64,000 nt of DNA from Acidobacteriota bacterium (lineage in GTDB: Bacteria; Acidobacteriota; Vicinamibacteria; Vicinamibacterales; UBA2999), in contig JACPCS010000110.1 of assembly GCA_016184455.1 (NCBI GenBank), forward strand, positions 25,951-89,950, read 5' to 3'. Below are positions 48,878-56,790 of this stretch, in pieces; position 1 is the first letter of the stretch; every line of letters starts with the position of its first letter. The translations under genes were made by a program, and so were the position numbers. A model generated the notes under the pieces. The model ran no database searches, was not told the DNA's origin, and saw only the letters and a list, made by a program, of their open reading frames with translations.

Positions 48878-50608
48878 GTGAGTCGCGTGCGACGCATGAC
48901 ACTCGCCAGCGCCGCGGTCGTCGTGGCCGTGACGGCGGTCGTGCAGCGTGCACCGCAGACGGGCGGCACGGTCGACGTCCAGCTGCTCGCGATCAACGAT
49001 TTCCACGGCGCCGTCGAGGCGGCCTCAGGTGGGACCGGACGCATCGCCGATACCGACGCCGGCGGCATCGAGTATCTCGCCACGCATCTGCAGCGGCTGA
49101 GAGCGACCAACCCCAACACCGTGACCGTCTCGGCGGGCGATAACGCGGGCGCGTCGCCGCTCCTCTCGAGCCTCTTCCACGACGAGCCGACGATCGAGGC
49201 GCTGAATCTCGCGGGCTTGGAGATCTCCGCGCTCGGCAACCATGACCTCGACGAAGGCTGGTGGGAGTTCTACCGCATGCAGAAGGGCGGCTGCCATCCC
49301 GTTGACGGGTGTCAGGACGGCACGCCGTACACCGGTACGGCGTTTCCGTACCTGGCGGCCAACGTCGTGCTGGATCCGCGCCGGGCGGATCCCGAGAAGG
49401 TGACGCTGGCCGGCATCGAGGGACAGCATCCGCGGCCGCTGCTCCCGGGCTGGACCGTGCGCGAGGTTGGCGGCGTGCGGGTCGGATTCATCGGCATCAT
49501 CCTGCAGGAGACGCCCGGCGTGATCGTCCCGTCGGCCGTCCAGGGCCTGACGTTCCTGCCCGAAGCCGACTCGGCGAACGCGGCCGCGCGCGCCCTTCTC
49601 GAGCAAGGCGTCCGCGCGATCGTCGTGCTGTTGCACGAAGGGGGGCAGCAAGGCGGGTTCGACCCCGAACTGGGACGCGTCGATATCAACGGCTGCCGGG
49701 ACATGTCGCCGTTCTTCGTCGACCTGGTGAACCGCATGTCCGACGACATCGACGTGGTCGTTTCGGGCCACAGCCATCAGGCGTACGACTGCACGATCGA
49801 CGGCAAGCTCGTGACGAGCGCCGCGTCGGCGGGCCGCCTCGTCACCGACGTCGATCTGCAGGTGCGCCGGTCCGACGGGGAGGTGGTGGCGAAGTCGGCG
49901 CGCAACGTGATCGTGTCGCGCGATGTCGCGAAGGATCCCGCGCAGACGGCGCTCCTCGCGCGGTATCGTCCGCGCGCCGATGCGGTCGGCAACCGCGTCG
50001 TCGGATCGATTACCGCCAGCCTGACGCGCGCGTCGAACGAGGCGGGGGAGTTCTCGCTCGGCGACGTCGTCGCCGACGCGTTCCTCGAGGCCGCCAGGAA
50101 CACGTCCGGCGGGCAGGCCGACCTCGCGATCTGGAACCCCGGCGGGATTCGTGCGGATCTCGTCGCGACGCCCCGCTCCGCCACGACACCGGTCACCTAT
50201 GCCCAGCTCTTCTCGGTCACCCCGTTCGGCAACGAGCTGATCGTCAAGTCGATCCGCGGGACCACGCTGCTGCGAATGCTCGAGGAGCAGTTCGGTGAGG
50301 AGCGCGTCCGCATCATGCAGATCTCCGACGGCTTCACGTACGCGTACGACGCCTCCCGTCCGCGCGGTCAGCGCATCGACCGCGCGTCGGTGCGGATAGG
50401 CGGCGCGCCGCTCGATCCCGCGCGCGAGTACTGGCTCGCCACGAGCAACTTCCTCTGGGACAGTGGCGATGGCATGACGGCGCTCGGGCAGGCGTCGGCG
50501 GCGGCCTCCGTCGTGGTCGGCGTCGACTACGAACTGCTGGTTGCCCATTTTTCGCGGCACTCGCCGATCCGGTCGGGGCCACTGAACCGGATCCGACGGG
50601 TCAGGTAG
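48878..50608 (+). CDS. Exported bifunctional metallophosphatase/5'-nucleotidase
   Basis: 576 residues from GTG 48878 (an ATG lies six codons on). Signal segment MTLASAAVVVAVTAVVQRA. Metallophosphatase domain (about 30-320): LLAINDFHGAVE, VSAGDNAGASPLL, SALGNHDLDEGWWEF, VVLLHEGGQQ and VVVSGHSHQAYDC. C-terminal 5'-nucleotidase domain (about 360-575): GSITASLTRASNEAGEFSLGDVVADAFLEAA, DLAIWNPGGIRADL and the substrate-stacking region around FLWDSGDGMTALGQ. Releases phosphate from nucleotides outside the cytoplasm, perhaps together with the exported SurE. Confidence 0.93.
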   Translation: MSRVRRMTLASAAVVVAVTAVVQRAPQTGGTVDVQLLAINDFHGAVEAASGGTGRIADTDAGGIEYLATHLQRLRATNPNTVTVSAGDNAGASPLLSSLFHDEPTIEALNLAGLEISALGNHDLDEGWWEFYRMQKGGCHPVDGCQDGTPYTGTAFPYLAANVVLDPRRADPEKVTLAGIEGQHPRPLLPGWTVREVGGVRVGFIGIILQETPGVIVPSAVQGLTFLPEADSANAAARALLEQGVRAIVVLLHEGGQQGGFDPELGRVDINGCRDMSPFFVDLVNRMSDDIDVVVSGHSHQAYDCTIDGKLVTSAASAGRLVTDVDLQVRRSDGEVVAKSARNVIVSRDVAKDPAQTALLARYRPRADAVGNRVVGSITASLTRASNEAGEFSLGDVVADAFLEAARNTSGGQADLAIWNPGGIRADLVATPRSATTPVTYAQLFSVTPFGNELIVKSIRGTTLLRMLEEQFGEERVRIMQISDGFTYAYDASRPRGQRIDRASVRIGGAPLDPAREYWLATSNFLWDSGDGMTALGQASAAASVVVGVDYELLVAHFSRHSPIRSGPLNRIRRVR

Positions 50609-50674
50609 CAGTACCCAGGCCGCTTCGAGCCCGCCGGGCGATCCGCGAGCGGCAGCATGATGTGAGATGAAGAC

Positions 50675-51535
50675 ATGACCGCCCCGAACGAGTCTTTGCC
50701 GCCTTCCGGCCACCGACCGGATGCCGATCTGCTGGCTGCCGCACGCGAGGGAGACCGAACCGCGCTTGAAGCCCTGATTGTGCGCTATCAGCCCCGGGTC
50801 TACCGGTTCGCCGTCAAGATGTGCCGTGACCTGGAAGACGCCGGCGACATCATGCAGGACACGCTGCTGGCCATGCTCCGCTCCATCCGCGAGTTTCGGG
50901 GCGACGCCACCGTCTCGACCTGGCTGTACACGATCGCCCGGAGCTTCTGCATCAAGAAGCGACGCCGCAGGAAGTTCGCCCCCGTCCATCAAGAATCAGT
51001 GGAATCACGGGGCGACCTCCGGCGTAGCGATCCGCCCGACCCCGCACCCGGCCCCGAGGAGCAGGCTGCCGGCCGAGAGATCGAACGCGCCCTCTCGGCC
51101 GCCATCGACTCGCTTGACACGGTGCAGCGCGAAGTGCTGGTGCTGCGCGACATCGAGGGCCTCTCCGCGCCGGAAGTCGCGAAGGTGCTGGGGGTGAGCG
51201 TCCAGGCCGTGAAGAGCCGGCTGCATCGTGCCCGCCTGGCGGTGCGACAGCGCGTCGCGCCCGTTCTGGGCCTTCCCGCTACGACAGGCCAGGCCGGCAC
51301 ACGCTGTCCCGATGTGCTGGCGCTCTTCTCCCGTTATCTCGAGGGCGAGATTGCGCCGGAGGTCTGCGCCGAGATGGAAGTCCATCTCGAGGGATGCGCG
51401 CCTTGCCGCGACGCGTGCACGTCGCTCCGGCAGACGCTCGCCCTCTGTCGCGGCACGCAACCGCCCGACGTCCCACCCTTACTTGAGGAATCCGTTCGCA
51501 ACGCCATCCGCGCGTTCCTGCAACAGACGGCGTAA
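50675..51535 (+). CDS. ECF sigma factor fused to a zinc-finger anti-sigma-like domain
   Basis: 286 residues. Region 2 (DADLLAAAREGDRTALEALI, YRFAVKMCRDLEDAGDIMQDTLLAMLRSI, TVSTWLYTIARSFCIKKRRR), region 4 (LDTVQREVLVLRDIEGLSAPEVAKVLGVSVQAVKSRLHRAR), then an extra C-terminal domain with CPDVLALFSRYLEGEIAPEVC and MEVHLEGCAPCRDAC, the His-x3-Cys-x2-Cys core of zf-HC2 anti-sigma domains. Sigma and sensor in one chain suggests redox or zinc control in cis. The next gene is a thiol oxidoreductase, which fits redox control. Confidence 0.9.
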   Translation: MTAPNESLPPSGHRPDADLLAAAREGDRTALEALIVRYQPRVYRFAVKMCRDLEDAGDIMQDTLLAMLRSIREFRGDATVSTWLYTIARSFCIKKRRRRKFAPVHQESVESRGDLRRSDPPDPAPGPEEQAAGREIERALSAAIDSLDTVQREVLVLRDIEGLSAPEVAKVLGVSVQAVKSRLHRARLAVRQRVAPVLGLPATTGQAGTRCPDVLALFSRYLEGEIAPEVCAEMEVHLEGCAPCRDACTSLRQTLALCRGTQPPDVPPLLEESVRNAIRAFLQQTA

Positions 51536-51608
51536 ACGTCGCTGCCCCCGGGATATTCACCGGGGCCGCCGCGAACCCATTTCGCATTTCACGGCTCACA
51601 CCAGGGGC

Positions 51609-51989
51609 GTGCTTCGATACGTCGGCATCCCGGCTGGCCTGGAATTCGGCACCCTGCTCGAGGATCTCGTGGCCGTCGCGAATGGTACGACCCGACTGGT
51701 GACCGACAGTGTCCGGAAGCTCGCGACGCTCACCAGGCCGGTACACCTCCAAGTCTTCGTGACCCCGACGTGCCCGTATTGCCCCAGGGTCGCCAGTCTG
51801 GCCCACCAGGTCGCCGTGGAAAGCGCGAATGTGACGGCGGACGTGATCGACATCAGCGAGTTTCCCGAGCTTGCGGCCGAATACCACGTGCACGGCGTCC
51901 CGAAGACCGTCATCAACAGAGTCGTCGAACTGGTCGGGGCTCAACCGGAGGTCGCACTTGTGCAGGCCATTCTCAACGCGGCTGCGTGA
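51609..51989 (+). CDS. Protein disulfide oxidoreductase (glutaredoxin-like), N-terminal half missing
   Basis: 126 residues. LRYVGIPAGLEFGTLLEDLV is the linker seen in the middle of two-domain PDO proteins (about 220 residues), and the rest is the second thioredoxin fold with CPYC active site in FVTPTCPYCPRVASLAHQ, YHVHGVPKTVINRVVELVG and PEVALVQAIL. The first thioredoxin fold should lie upstream, but only 73 bases separate the linker from the sigma-factor stop and they do not encode it. The C-terminal fold keeps its active site and may still work if GTG 51609 is used. Confidence 0.75.
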   Translation: MLRYVGIPAGLEFGTLLEDLVAVANGTTRLVTDSVRKLATLTRPVHLQVFVTPTCPYCPRVASLAHQVAVESANVTADVIDISEFPELAAEYHVHGVPKTVINRVVELVGAQPEVALVQAILNAAA

Positions 51990-52075
51990 ACGCTCACTTG
52001 TCCTGAAGAGCGTGCGAACCCTTCTGGGCGACCAAGGCTCCAACGAAGTGAGTTCGAATCCCAGGAGGAAGGCTT

Positions 52076-52807
52076 ATGAGACCGATCAGAACATTCATCA
52101 TCGCGGGGGCGGCAGTCGCGCTCCTCGCATCCACCGCGTCTGCCCAGTCCGACATCGCACCCCGAACCGCCGTGTCCTTTGTCGGGGGCTTAGGTTCGAC
52201 GACGTCAACGACGGGCGTGGCCCTCGGAGGGTCGCTGCTCTTTGACGTGAACGACCGCACGGCACTCGAAGCCCAGGGCACGTACCTCGACAGAGGCGCG
52301 GGGGCCGATGCCCTGAGCGTCAGCGGCAGCTTCCTCGTCAACCTCATTTCCGGACGTGAGCGGATCGTGCCGTATGCCGCCGTGGGTGGTGGCCTGTACC
52401 GAACGTCATTCGAGCTGGCGAATCCGGCATTCCTCGGTCCCGCCGGGGCGCAGTTCGGTCCCGGCAGCACCGTATGTCCCGCGCCTGGAACTGGCATTGG
52501 GCCGGGACCTGGAGCCGGCTTCGGACCCGGTGCGGGGACGTGCCCGGCAAACGTGGCCGGCTATTGGGGCGTGGGCGAGATGCCAGGCTTCTACGCGCGG
52601 CGCCTGGGTCCAATGACCGTCCCCCCTGGCGGTGTCTGGGAGACGCGCAGCTTTACGGATCCCACAATGAGCTTCGGCGGCGGGCTTCGCTTCAACGTGA
52701 ATGAACGGCTGATGGTTCGACCCGACGTCCGTGCGCTCGTCGTGTTCGCGGACGGCGAGACGCAGACGCTGACGGTGTTCGGCGTGAATGTTGGATATCG
52801 ATTCTGA
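52076..52807 (+). CDS. Outer-membrane beta-barrel protein with Gly/Pro-rich Cys-flanked loop
   Basis: 243 residues; AGGAGG precedes ATG 52076. Signal peptide MRPIRTFIIAGAAVALLASTASAQS, then barrel strands in the OmpA-like small-barrel style (VALGGSLLFDVNDRTALEAQGTYL, IVPYAAVGGGLYRTSFE, MSFGGGLRFNVNERLMVRPDVRALVVF), ending VFGVNVGYRF. A central loop between two Cys residues is almost pure Gly/Pro/Ala repeats (starting CPAPGTGIGPGPGAGFGPGA). Downstream of the sigma factor and oxidoreductase on the same strand. Confidence 0.78.
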   Translation: MRPIRTFIIAGAAVALLASTASAQSDIAPRTAVSFVGGLGSTTSTTGVALGGSLLFDVNDRTALEAQGTYLDRGAGADALSVSGSFLVNLISGRERIVPYAAVGGGLYRTSFELANPAFLGPAGAQFGPGSTVCPAPGTGIGPGPGAGFGPGAGTCPANVAGYWGVGEMPGFYARRLGPMTVPPGGVWETRSFTDPTMSFGGGLRFNVNERLMVRPDVRALVVFADGETQTLTVFGVNVGYRF

Positions 52808-52839
52808 AGGATCGACCGCGTATCCGGGGGGCGGGAGCG

Positions 52840-53925
52840 ATGACGCCGTCACGACGACCAACCTTGACGCTGGCAGCATGGCTCGTGGCGTTCGGCCTTG
52901 TGCCGGTCGGCTTCGCCGAGGCGCAGCAGGCCACGCTGCAGAAGACGTCGCGCATCGAGTTTCCCGCTCCCGTCGATTCCAACAGTCCCGCGTTCTGGCA
53001 GCGCATCGACGGCCTCGACCAGCTCCACGTGGTGAATTCATTCGATGGGCGCCGTCAGATGAGCCGCGGACCGACCGTGAACCAGCTGGCGTGGGCGCAT
53101 CAGATGACCTGCACCACCGAATGCGATGGACGGCGCTGGCTGGAGGCCATTCTCCAGGACGTCGACGGGACGCTTTATGGCTACTACCACGGGGAGCCGA
53201 ACTGGATCGCCTGCGATGCTCCGGGGAAGACAGCGCCGCGCATCGGGGCCGCGCGCTCGAGAGACGGCGGGTACACCTGGGAGGATCTGGGCGTTGTCCT
53301 GGAGGCGCCCGCAGACACGGAGCAGTGCGAGACTCTGAATGACTACTTCGTGGGCGGCATCGGCGACGTCAGCGTCATCCTCGACGAGCGCCACGTCGAC
53401 GTCTACTTCTTCTTCAGCGTCTATTCCCGCCATCCATCCCAGCAAGGCGTCGCGGTTGGGAGGATGCTCTGGGCCGATCGGGACGCACCACAGGGGCGCG
53501 TCGCGGTCTGGGATGCGGGAGTGTGGCGCTATCCCTCGATCGATACCGCGGGCGTGATGCGCTATCCGGCCGCACATCCGGTCTATCCCGCGGCAATCTC
53601 GTGGCACGACCCGTCGGGCCGAGTCGACGCGTTCTGGGGTCCGTCAGTTCACTGGAACACATATCTGGAGCAGTACGTGATGCTCCTGAATCGGTCCTCG
53701 GACTCCACGTGGACTCAAGAGGGCGTCTATGTCGCGTTTAGCCCCGTGCTCGATGATCCCTCTCGCTGGTCCGTGCCGCAGAAGATCCTCAAGGGGGGAC
53801 GCTGGTACTCCCAGGTGCTCGGCCTGGAACCTGGCTCGGGCACCGACACAGTGGCGGGGCAGGTGGCCCGCTTCTTCAACGAAGGCGTCTCCGAATACGT
53901 GATCGTGTTCCAAAAAGCTCGATAG
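52840..53925 (+). CDS. Secreted beta-propeller (glycosidase/sialidase-like fold) protein
   Basis: 361 residues with a signal peptide (LTLAAWLVAFGLVPVGFAEAQ). Propeller-type repeats: LEAILQDVDGTLYGYYHGEP, GAARSRDGGYTWEDLGVVLEAP (an Asp-box SxDGGxTW), GDVSVILDERHVDVYFFFSV, VHWNTYLEQYVMLLNRSSDSTWTQEGVYVAFSPVLDDPSRWSVP would be the last blades. The layout is that of five-bladed GH43/GH32 or sialidase-like proteins. No complete catalytic set can be assigned, so function is open. It follows the barrel gene closely (32 bases). Confidence 0.72.
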   Translation: MTPSRRPTLTLAAWLVAFGLVPVGFAEAQQATLQKTSRIEFPAPVDSNSPAFWQRIDGLDQLHVVNSFDGRRQMSRGPTVNQLAWAHQMTCTTECDGRRWLEAILQDVDGTLYGYYHGEPNWIACDAPGKTAPRIGAARSRDGGYTWEDLGVVLEAPADTEQCETLNDYFVGGIGDVSVILDERHVDVYFFFSVYSRHPSQQGVAVGRMLWADRDAPQGRVAVWDAGVWRYPSIDTAGVMRYPAAHPVYPAAISWHDPSGRVDAFWGPSVHWNTYLEQYVMLLNRSSDSTWTQEGVYVAFSPVLDDPSRWSVPQKILKGGRWYSQVLGLEPGSGTDTVAGQVARFFNEGVSEYVIVFQKAR

Positions 53926-54003
53926 GGCGGGACGGGGAATTCCTCGCGCCGGCCCGAAAACGCGCCGTTTGCAGCCACCGCCGACGCCGCCTCTCGCCCG
54001 CGC

Positions 54004-54009
54004 TATCAT
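54004..54009 (+). promoter_or_regulatory. -10 hexamer TATCAT near the start codon
   Basis: TATCAT ten bases before ATG 54020; no Shine-Dalgarno sequence. Consistent with a leaderless start. Confidence 0.38.
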
Positions 54010-54019
54010 CGATCGCGGC

Positions 54020-54916
54020 ATGCGCGTGTGTCTGGTTGCTGTCACGGCCGCCCTTGTGCTCGTCGTCTCCGCGGGCCGCGCGGACGCGTGGGGCTACGAT
54101 GTGCATCGCTTTCTGATGGACCGCACGGTTGACCTGCTGCCGCCCGAGCTCGGTCCGCTGTTCGATCGCTACCGCGACATCGTGGTCGAGCGGTCGATCG
54201 ATCCGGACACGTGGCGGACCGCGGGGTTCGAGGAGGAAGACAAGCATCACTTCCTGGACCTCGACTGGGAGGGTTACGGCCCGTATCCCTTCACTGGCCT
54301 GCCGCGAGACTTCACAGCCGCCGTTGCCAGGTTCGGCCGCGCGCAGATCGAGCAGAACGGCACTCTGCCGTGGCGCGTCGAGGAGTACTACGGAAACCTG
54401 CGGCGCGCTTTCCAGGCATACCAGCGTCCGACGGCACTCGGGCGTTTCAACGTCCTCCTCTTCGCCGCGGCGCTGGCACACTACGTCGCCGACGCGATGG
54501 TCCCGTTTCATGCGGTGGTCAACTACGACGGGCAGCTCACGGGACAGAGCGGTATCCACGCGCGCTTCGAGACAGGGCTGTTCGAGCGGTATCGGGCCGA
54601 GCTGAGGCTCACGCCCCAGCCGCTGCCGCCCGTCGCGAACGCGCGGGAGTTCGTCTTCGATCGGCTGCTCGAGGGCACACGGCTCGTGCCGGCCGTGTTG
54701 CAGCACGACCGCGAGGCGATCGCAAGCCGCGACGTCTATGACGAGGCGTACTTCGCCGCCTTCTTTGCCGCAACCCGGCCCATCCTCGAGCGGCGTCTGA
54801 GTGAGGCGGCGGCCACGAGCGCCGCGATGATTGCCGGCGCCTGGGACGCCGCCGGACGCCCGGCTGTTCCGGTCGACCTGCCGCGGCCCGCACCTCAGCG
54901 ACGACGCGTGCGCTAG
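54020..54916 (+). CDS. Exported zinc-dependent phospholipase C / S1-P1 nuclease-like protein
   Basis: 298 residues from ATG 54020. Signal peptide MRVCLVAVTAALVLVVSAGRADA followed at once by WGYDVHRFLMDRTVDLL, where the mature N-terminal Trp and the His are zinc ligands in this superfamily. Further His/Asp ligands: KHHFLDLDWE, LFAAALAHYVADAMVPFHAVVNYDG (the H-x3-D ... H pattern) and GIHARFETGLF. Periplasmic or secreted phosphodiesterase; lipid or nucleic acid substrate cannot be told apart. Confidence 0.82.
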   Translation: MRVCLVAVTAALVLVVSAGRADAWGYDVHRFLMDRTVDLLPPELGPLFDRYRDIVVERSIDPDTWRTAGFEEEDKHHFLDLDWEGYGPYPFTGLPRDFTAAVARFGRAQIEQNGTLPWRVEEYYGNLRRAFQAYQRPTALGRFNVLLFAAALAHYVADAMVPFHAVVNYDGQLTGQSGIHARFETGLFERYRAELRLTPQPLPPVANAREFVFDRLLEGTRLVPAVLQHDREAIASRDVYDEAYFAAFFAATRPILERRLSEAAATSAAMIAGAWDAAGRPAVPVDLPRPAPQRRRVR

Positions 54917-54952
54917 GCCGTCGCACTCTCGCCCCCTCGCACAGTTCTTTGC

Positions 54953-54958
54953 TATCGT
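54953..54958 (+). promoter_or_regulatory. -10 hexamer TATCGT, leaderless start
   Basis: TATCGT eight bases before ATG 54967; no Shine-Dalgarno sequence. Confidence 0.35.
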
Positions 54959-54966
54959 CAGTACTG

Positions 54967-55641
54967 ATGGACGTGTACGTGATTCCGATCGGGCGCGACC
55001 GCTACGAGCTCTATTGCGAGCCGGCAGCGGAATCGGAGGCGGACGCCGTGCCGACGGCGGGTCTCTTCGGACGGCTTCGGCAGCGCTTCACGGCGACGCT
55101 CCGCGCGGCAGAGGAACGCCAGCATCGACATGAGGGCGCCGACGGCCCGGCGTCGGGCCGCATTCAGGACCGCGCGCTCGGCTGGATTGCAACGCGCATC
55201 GCCGAGCAGCGGCTCCTCTGGAACCTGCGCCGCTGCACGGAGGCGGTGGCCGTGCACCCGCAGGACATGACCTTCGATGACGTGATGGCGCTCATTCGCC
55301 GCATGTTGCAGCGCGATTACGAGCGCCATCGCGTCTGGCTGGTGATCGATCTGTTCGGTCTCGTGCTGTCAGGACCGATTGCGATCATCCCCGGTCCGAA
55401 TCTGCTCGCCTACTACTTCGCGTTTCGCGTGGTCGGCCACTGGTTGTCGATGCGCGGAGCGGTGCAGGGGCTGCGCCGCGCCTCCTGGTCGGGCCGGCCG
55501 TGCCCGCCGTTGACCGAGCTCCGCGACGTCTTCGCGCTGGAGTCGCCCGCGCGCGTCGCCCGCGTGCACGACATCGCGGCCAGACTTCGGCTGCAGCATC
55601 TCTCGACCTTCTTCGAGCGCGTCGCGGTCCGCCACGCATAA
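54967..55641 (+). CDS. Conserved protein resembling the Mit_KHE1 (K+/H+ exchange-related) family
   Basis: 224 residues from ATG 54967. The N-terminus MDVYVIPIGRDRYELYCEP matches my memory of the Mit_KHE1 family, as does RIQDRALGWIATRIAEQRLLWNLR and the hydrophobic pair VIDLFGLVLSGPIAIIPGPNLLAYYFAFRVVGHWLS, one or two membrane segments. Eukaryotic relatives are linked to mitochondrial potassium/proton exchange; in bacteria the role is unknown. Start uncertain by six codons. Confidence 0.6.
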   Translation: MDVYVIPIGRDRYELYCEPAAESEADAVPTAGLFGRLRQRFTATLRAAEERQHRHEGADGPASGRIQDRALGWIATRIAEQRLLWNLRRCTEAVAVHPQDMTFDDVMALIRRMLQRDYERHRVWLVIDLFGLVLSGPIAIIPGPNLLAYYFAFRVVGHWLSMRGAVQGLRRASWSGRPCPPLTELRDVFALESPARVARVHDIAARLRLQHLSTFFERVAVRHA

Positions 55642-55646
55642 TCGCT

Positions 55647-55723
55647 GGTTCGTGGTTGGTAGCTCGTGGTTGGTGGTGGTTCCGTGTTCTTCACCACCAA
55701 CCACCAACCACCAACCACCAACC
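55647..55723. repeat. Word-repeat hairpin before lpxD (word GGTTGGT)
   Basis: Left arm 55647-55680 (variants of TGGTTGG, GTGGTTGGTGG) pairs over about 32 bases with right arm 55692-55723, which is CCACCAA repeated four times. It ends 20 bases before the lpxD GTG and fills the whole gap. Confidence 0.75.
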
Positions 55724-55743
55724 GATGATAGATTCAGACAGAC

Positions 55744-56790
55744 GTGAAGCTGCGCGAGCTGGCCGACCGCCTGGGCTGCCGCCTCGAGGGCGACGGCGAC
55801 GTCGAGATCGTCCGCGTCGCGGGCATTCAGAACGCGCAGCCGGGTGACCTGACGTTCCTCGCCAATCCGAAATACGAGTCGGCGCTGCCGCGCACGCGCG
55901 CCTCCGCCGTGCTCCTGCGTGAAGACGCGCCGCCCGCCCCGTGCGCGATGCTGCGCACCCCCGATCCCTACCTGGCGTTTGCGCGGGCGGTGGCGCTCTT
56001 CGCGCCGGCGTGGCGCCCGGCGCCGGGCGTCCATGCGCAGGCCGCCGTCGCGCCTGATGCCCACATCGGCCGCAACGTCTCGATTGGCGCGTTCGTCGTC
56101 GTCGGCGACGGCGTCACGATCGGCGACAACACTGTGATCTTTCCCAACGTCACGATCGGACCCGGTGCGCGCATCGGCAGCGACTGTGTCGTTCATTCGA
56201 ACGTCGCCATCCGCGAGCGGGTCGCAATCGGCAACCGGGTCATCCTGCAGAACGGCGTGGTCGTCGGCGCCGACGGCTACGGCTTCGTGCGCCGCGGCGA
56301 CGGCACGCACGAAAAAATTCCGCAGATCGCCGACGTCGTCATCGAAGACGACGTGGAGCTGGGCGCCAACACGACGGTGGATCGGCCCGCCGTCGGCGAG
56401 ACGCGCATCAGGAGCGGCACGAAGATCGACAACCTCGTACAGATCGGCCACGGCGTGTCGGTCGGCCGCAACGTGCTCCTGGCGGCGCAGGTCGGCATCG
56501 CCGGCAGCACCGACATCGAAGACGACGTGATCTTCGGGGGCCAGGTGGGGGTGGGTGGACACCTGACGATCGGGCGCGGCAGCGTCGCCGTCGGACAGTC
56601 GGGCATCACGCACTCGCTGCCGCCGGGCTCGATGGTGGCGGGGTACCCCGCGATCGAGAGCGGCACGTGGCGGAAGGCGTCGGTCCTCTTCAAGCGGCTG
56701 CCAGAGCTGAAGCGGCGCATCGAGGAGCTCGAGGCAAGGCTCAGCGCGCTCGGCGTGCCGCCCGCCGGTTCCGGAGAGTCGTCCGAGTGA
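55744..56790 (+). CDS. lpxD: UDP-3-O-(3-hydroxyacyl)glucosamine N-acyltransferase
   Basis: 348 residues; third step of lipid A synthesis. N-terminal uridine-binding domain (LGCRLEGDGDVEIVRVAGIQNAQPGDLTFLANPKYES), then a left-handed beta-helix of hexapeptide repeats (PDAHIGRNVSIGAFVVVGDGVTIGDNTVIFPNVTIG and on), GADGYGFV, IGHGVSVGRNVLLAAQVGIAGS with the catalytic His, and a C-terminal helix. Start GTG 55744 has no clear Shine-Dalgarno. The following gene overlaps its stop (GTGA). lpxB lies 4.6 kb downstream. Confidence 0.95.
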   Translation: MKLRELADRLGCRLEGDGDVEIVRVAGIQNAQPGDLTFLANPKYESALPRTRASAVLLREDAPPAPCAMLRTPDPYLAFARAVALFAPAWRPAPGVHAQAAVAPDAHIGRNVSIGAFVVVGDGVTIGDNTVIFPNVTIGPGARIGSDCVVHSNVAIRERVAIGNRVILQNGVVVGADGYGFVRRGDGTHEKIPQIADVVIEDDVELGANTTVDRPAVGETRIRSGTKIDNLVQIGHGVSVGRNVLLAAQVGIAGSTDIEDDVIFGGQVGVGGHLTIGRGSVAVGQSGITHSLPPGSMVAGYPAIESGTWRKASVLFKRLPELKRRIEELEARLSALGVPPAGSGESSE

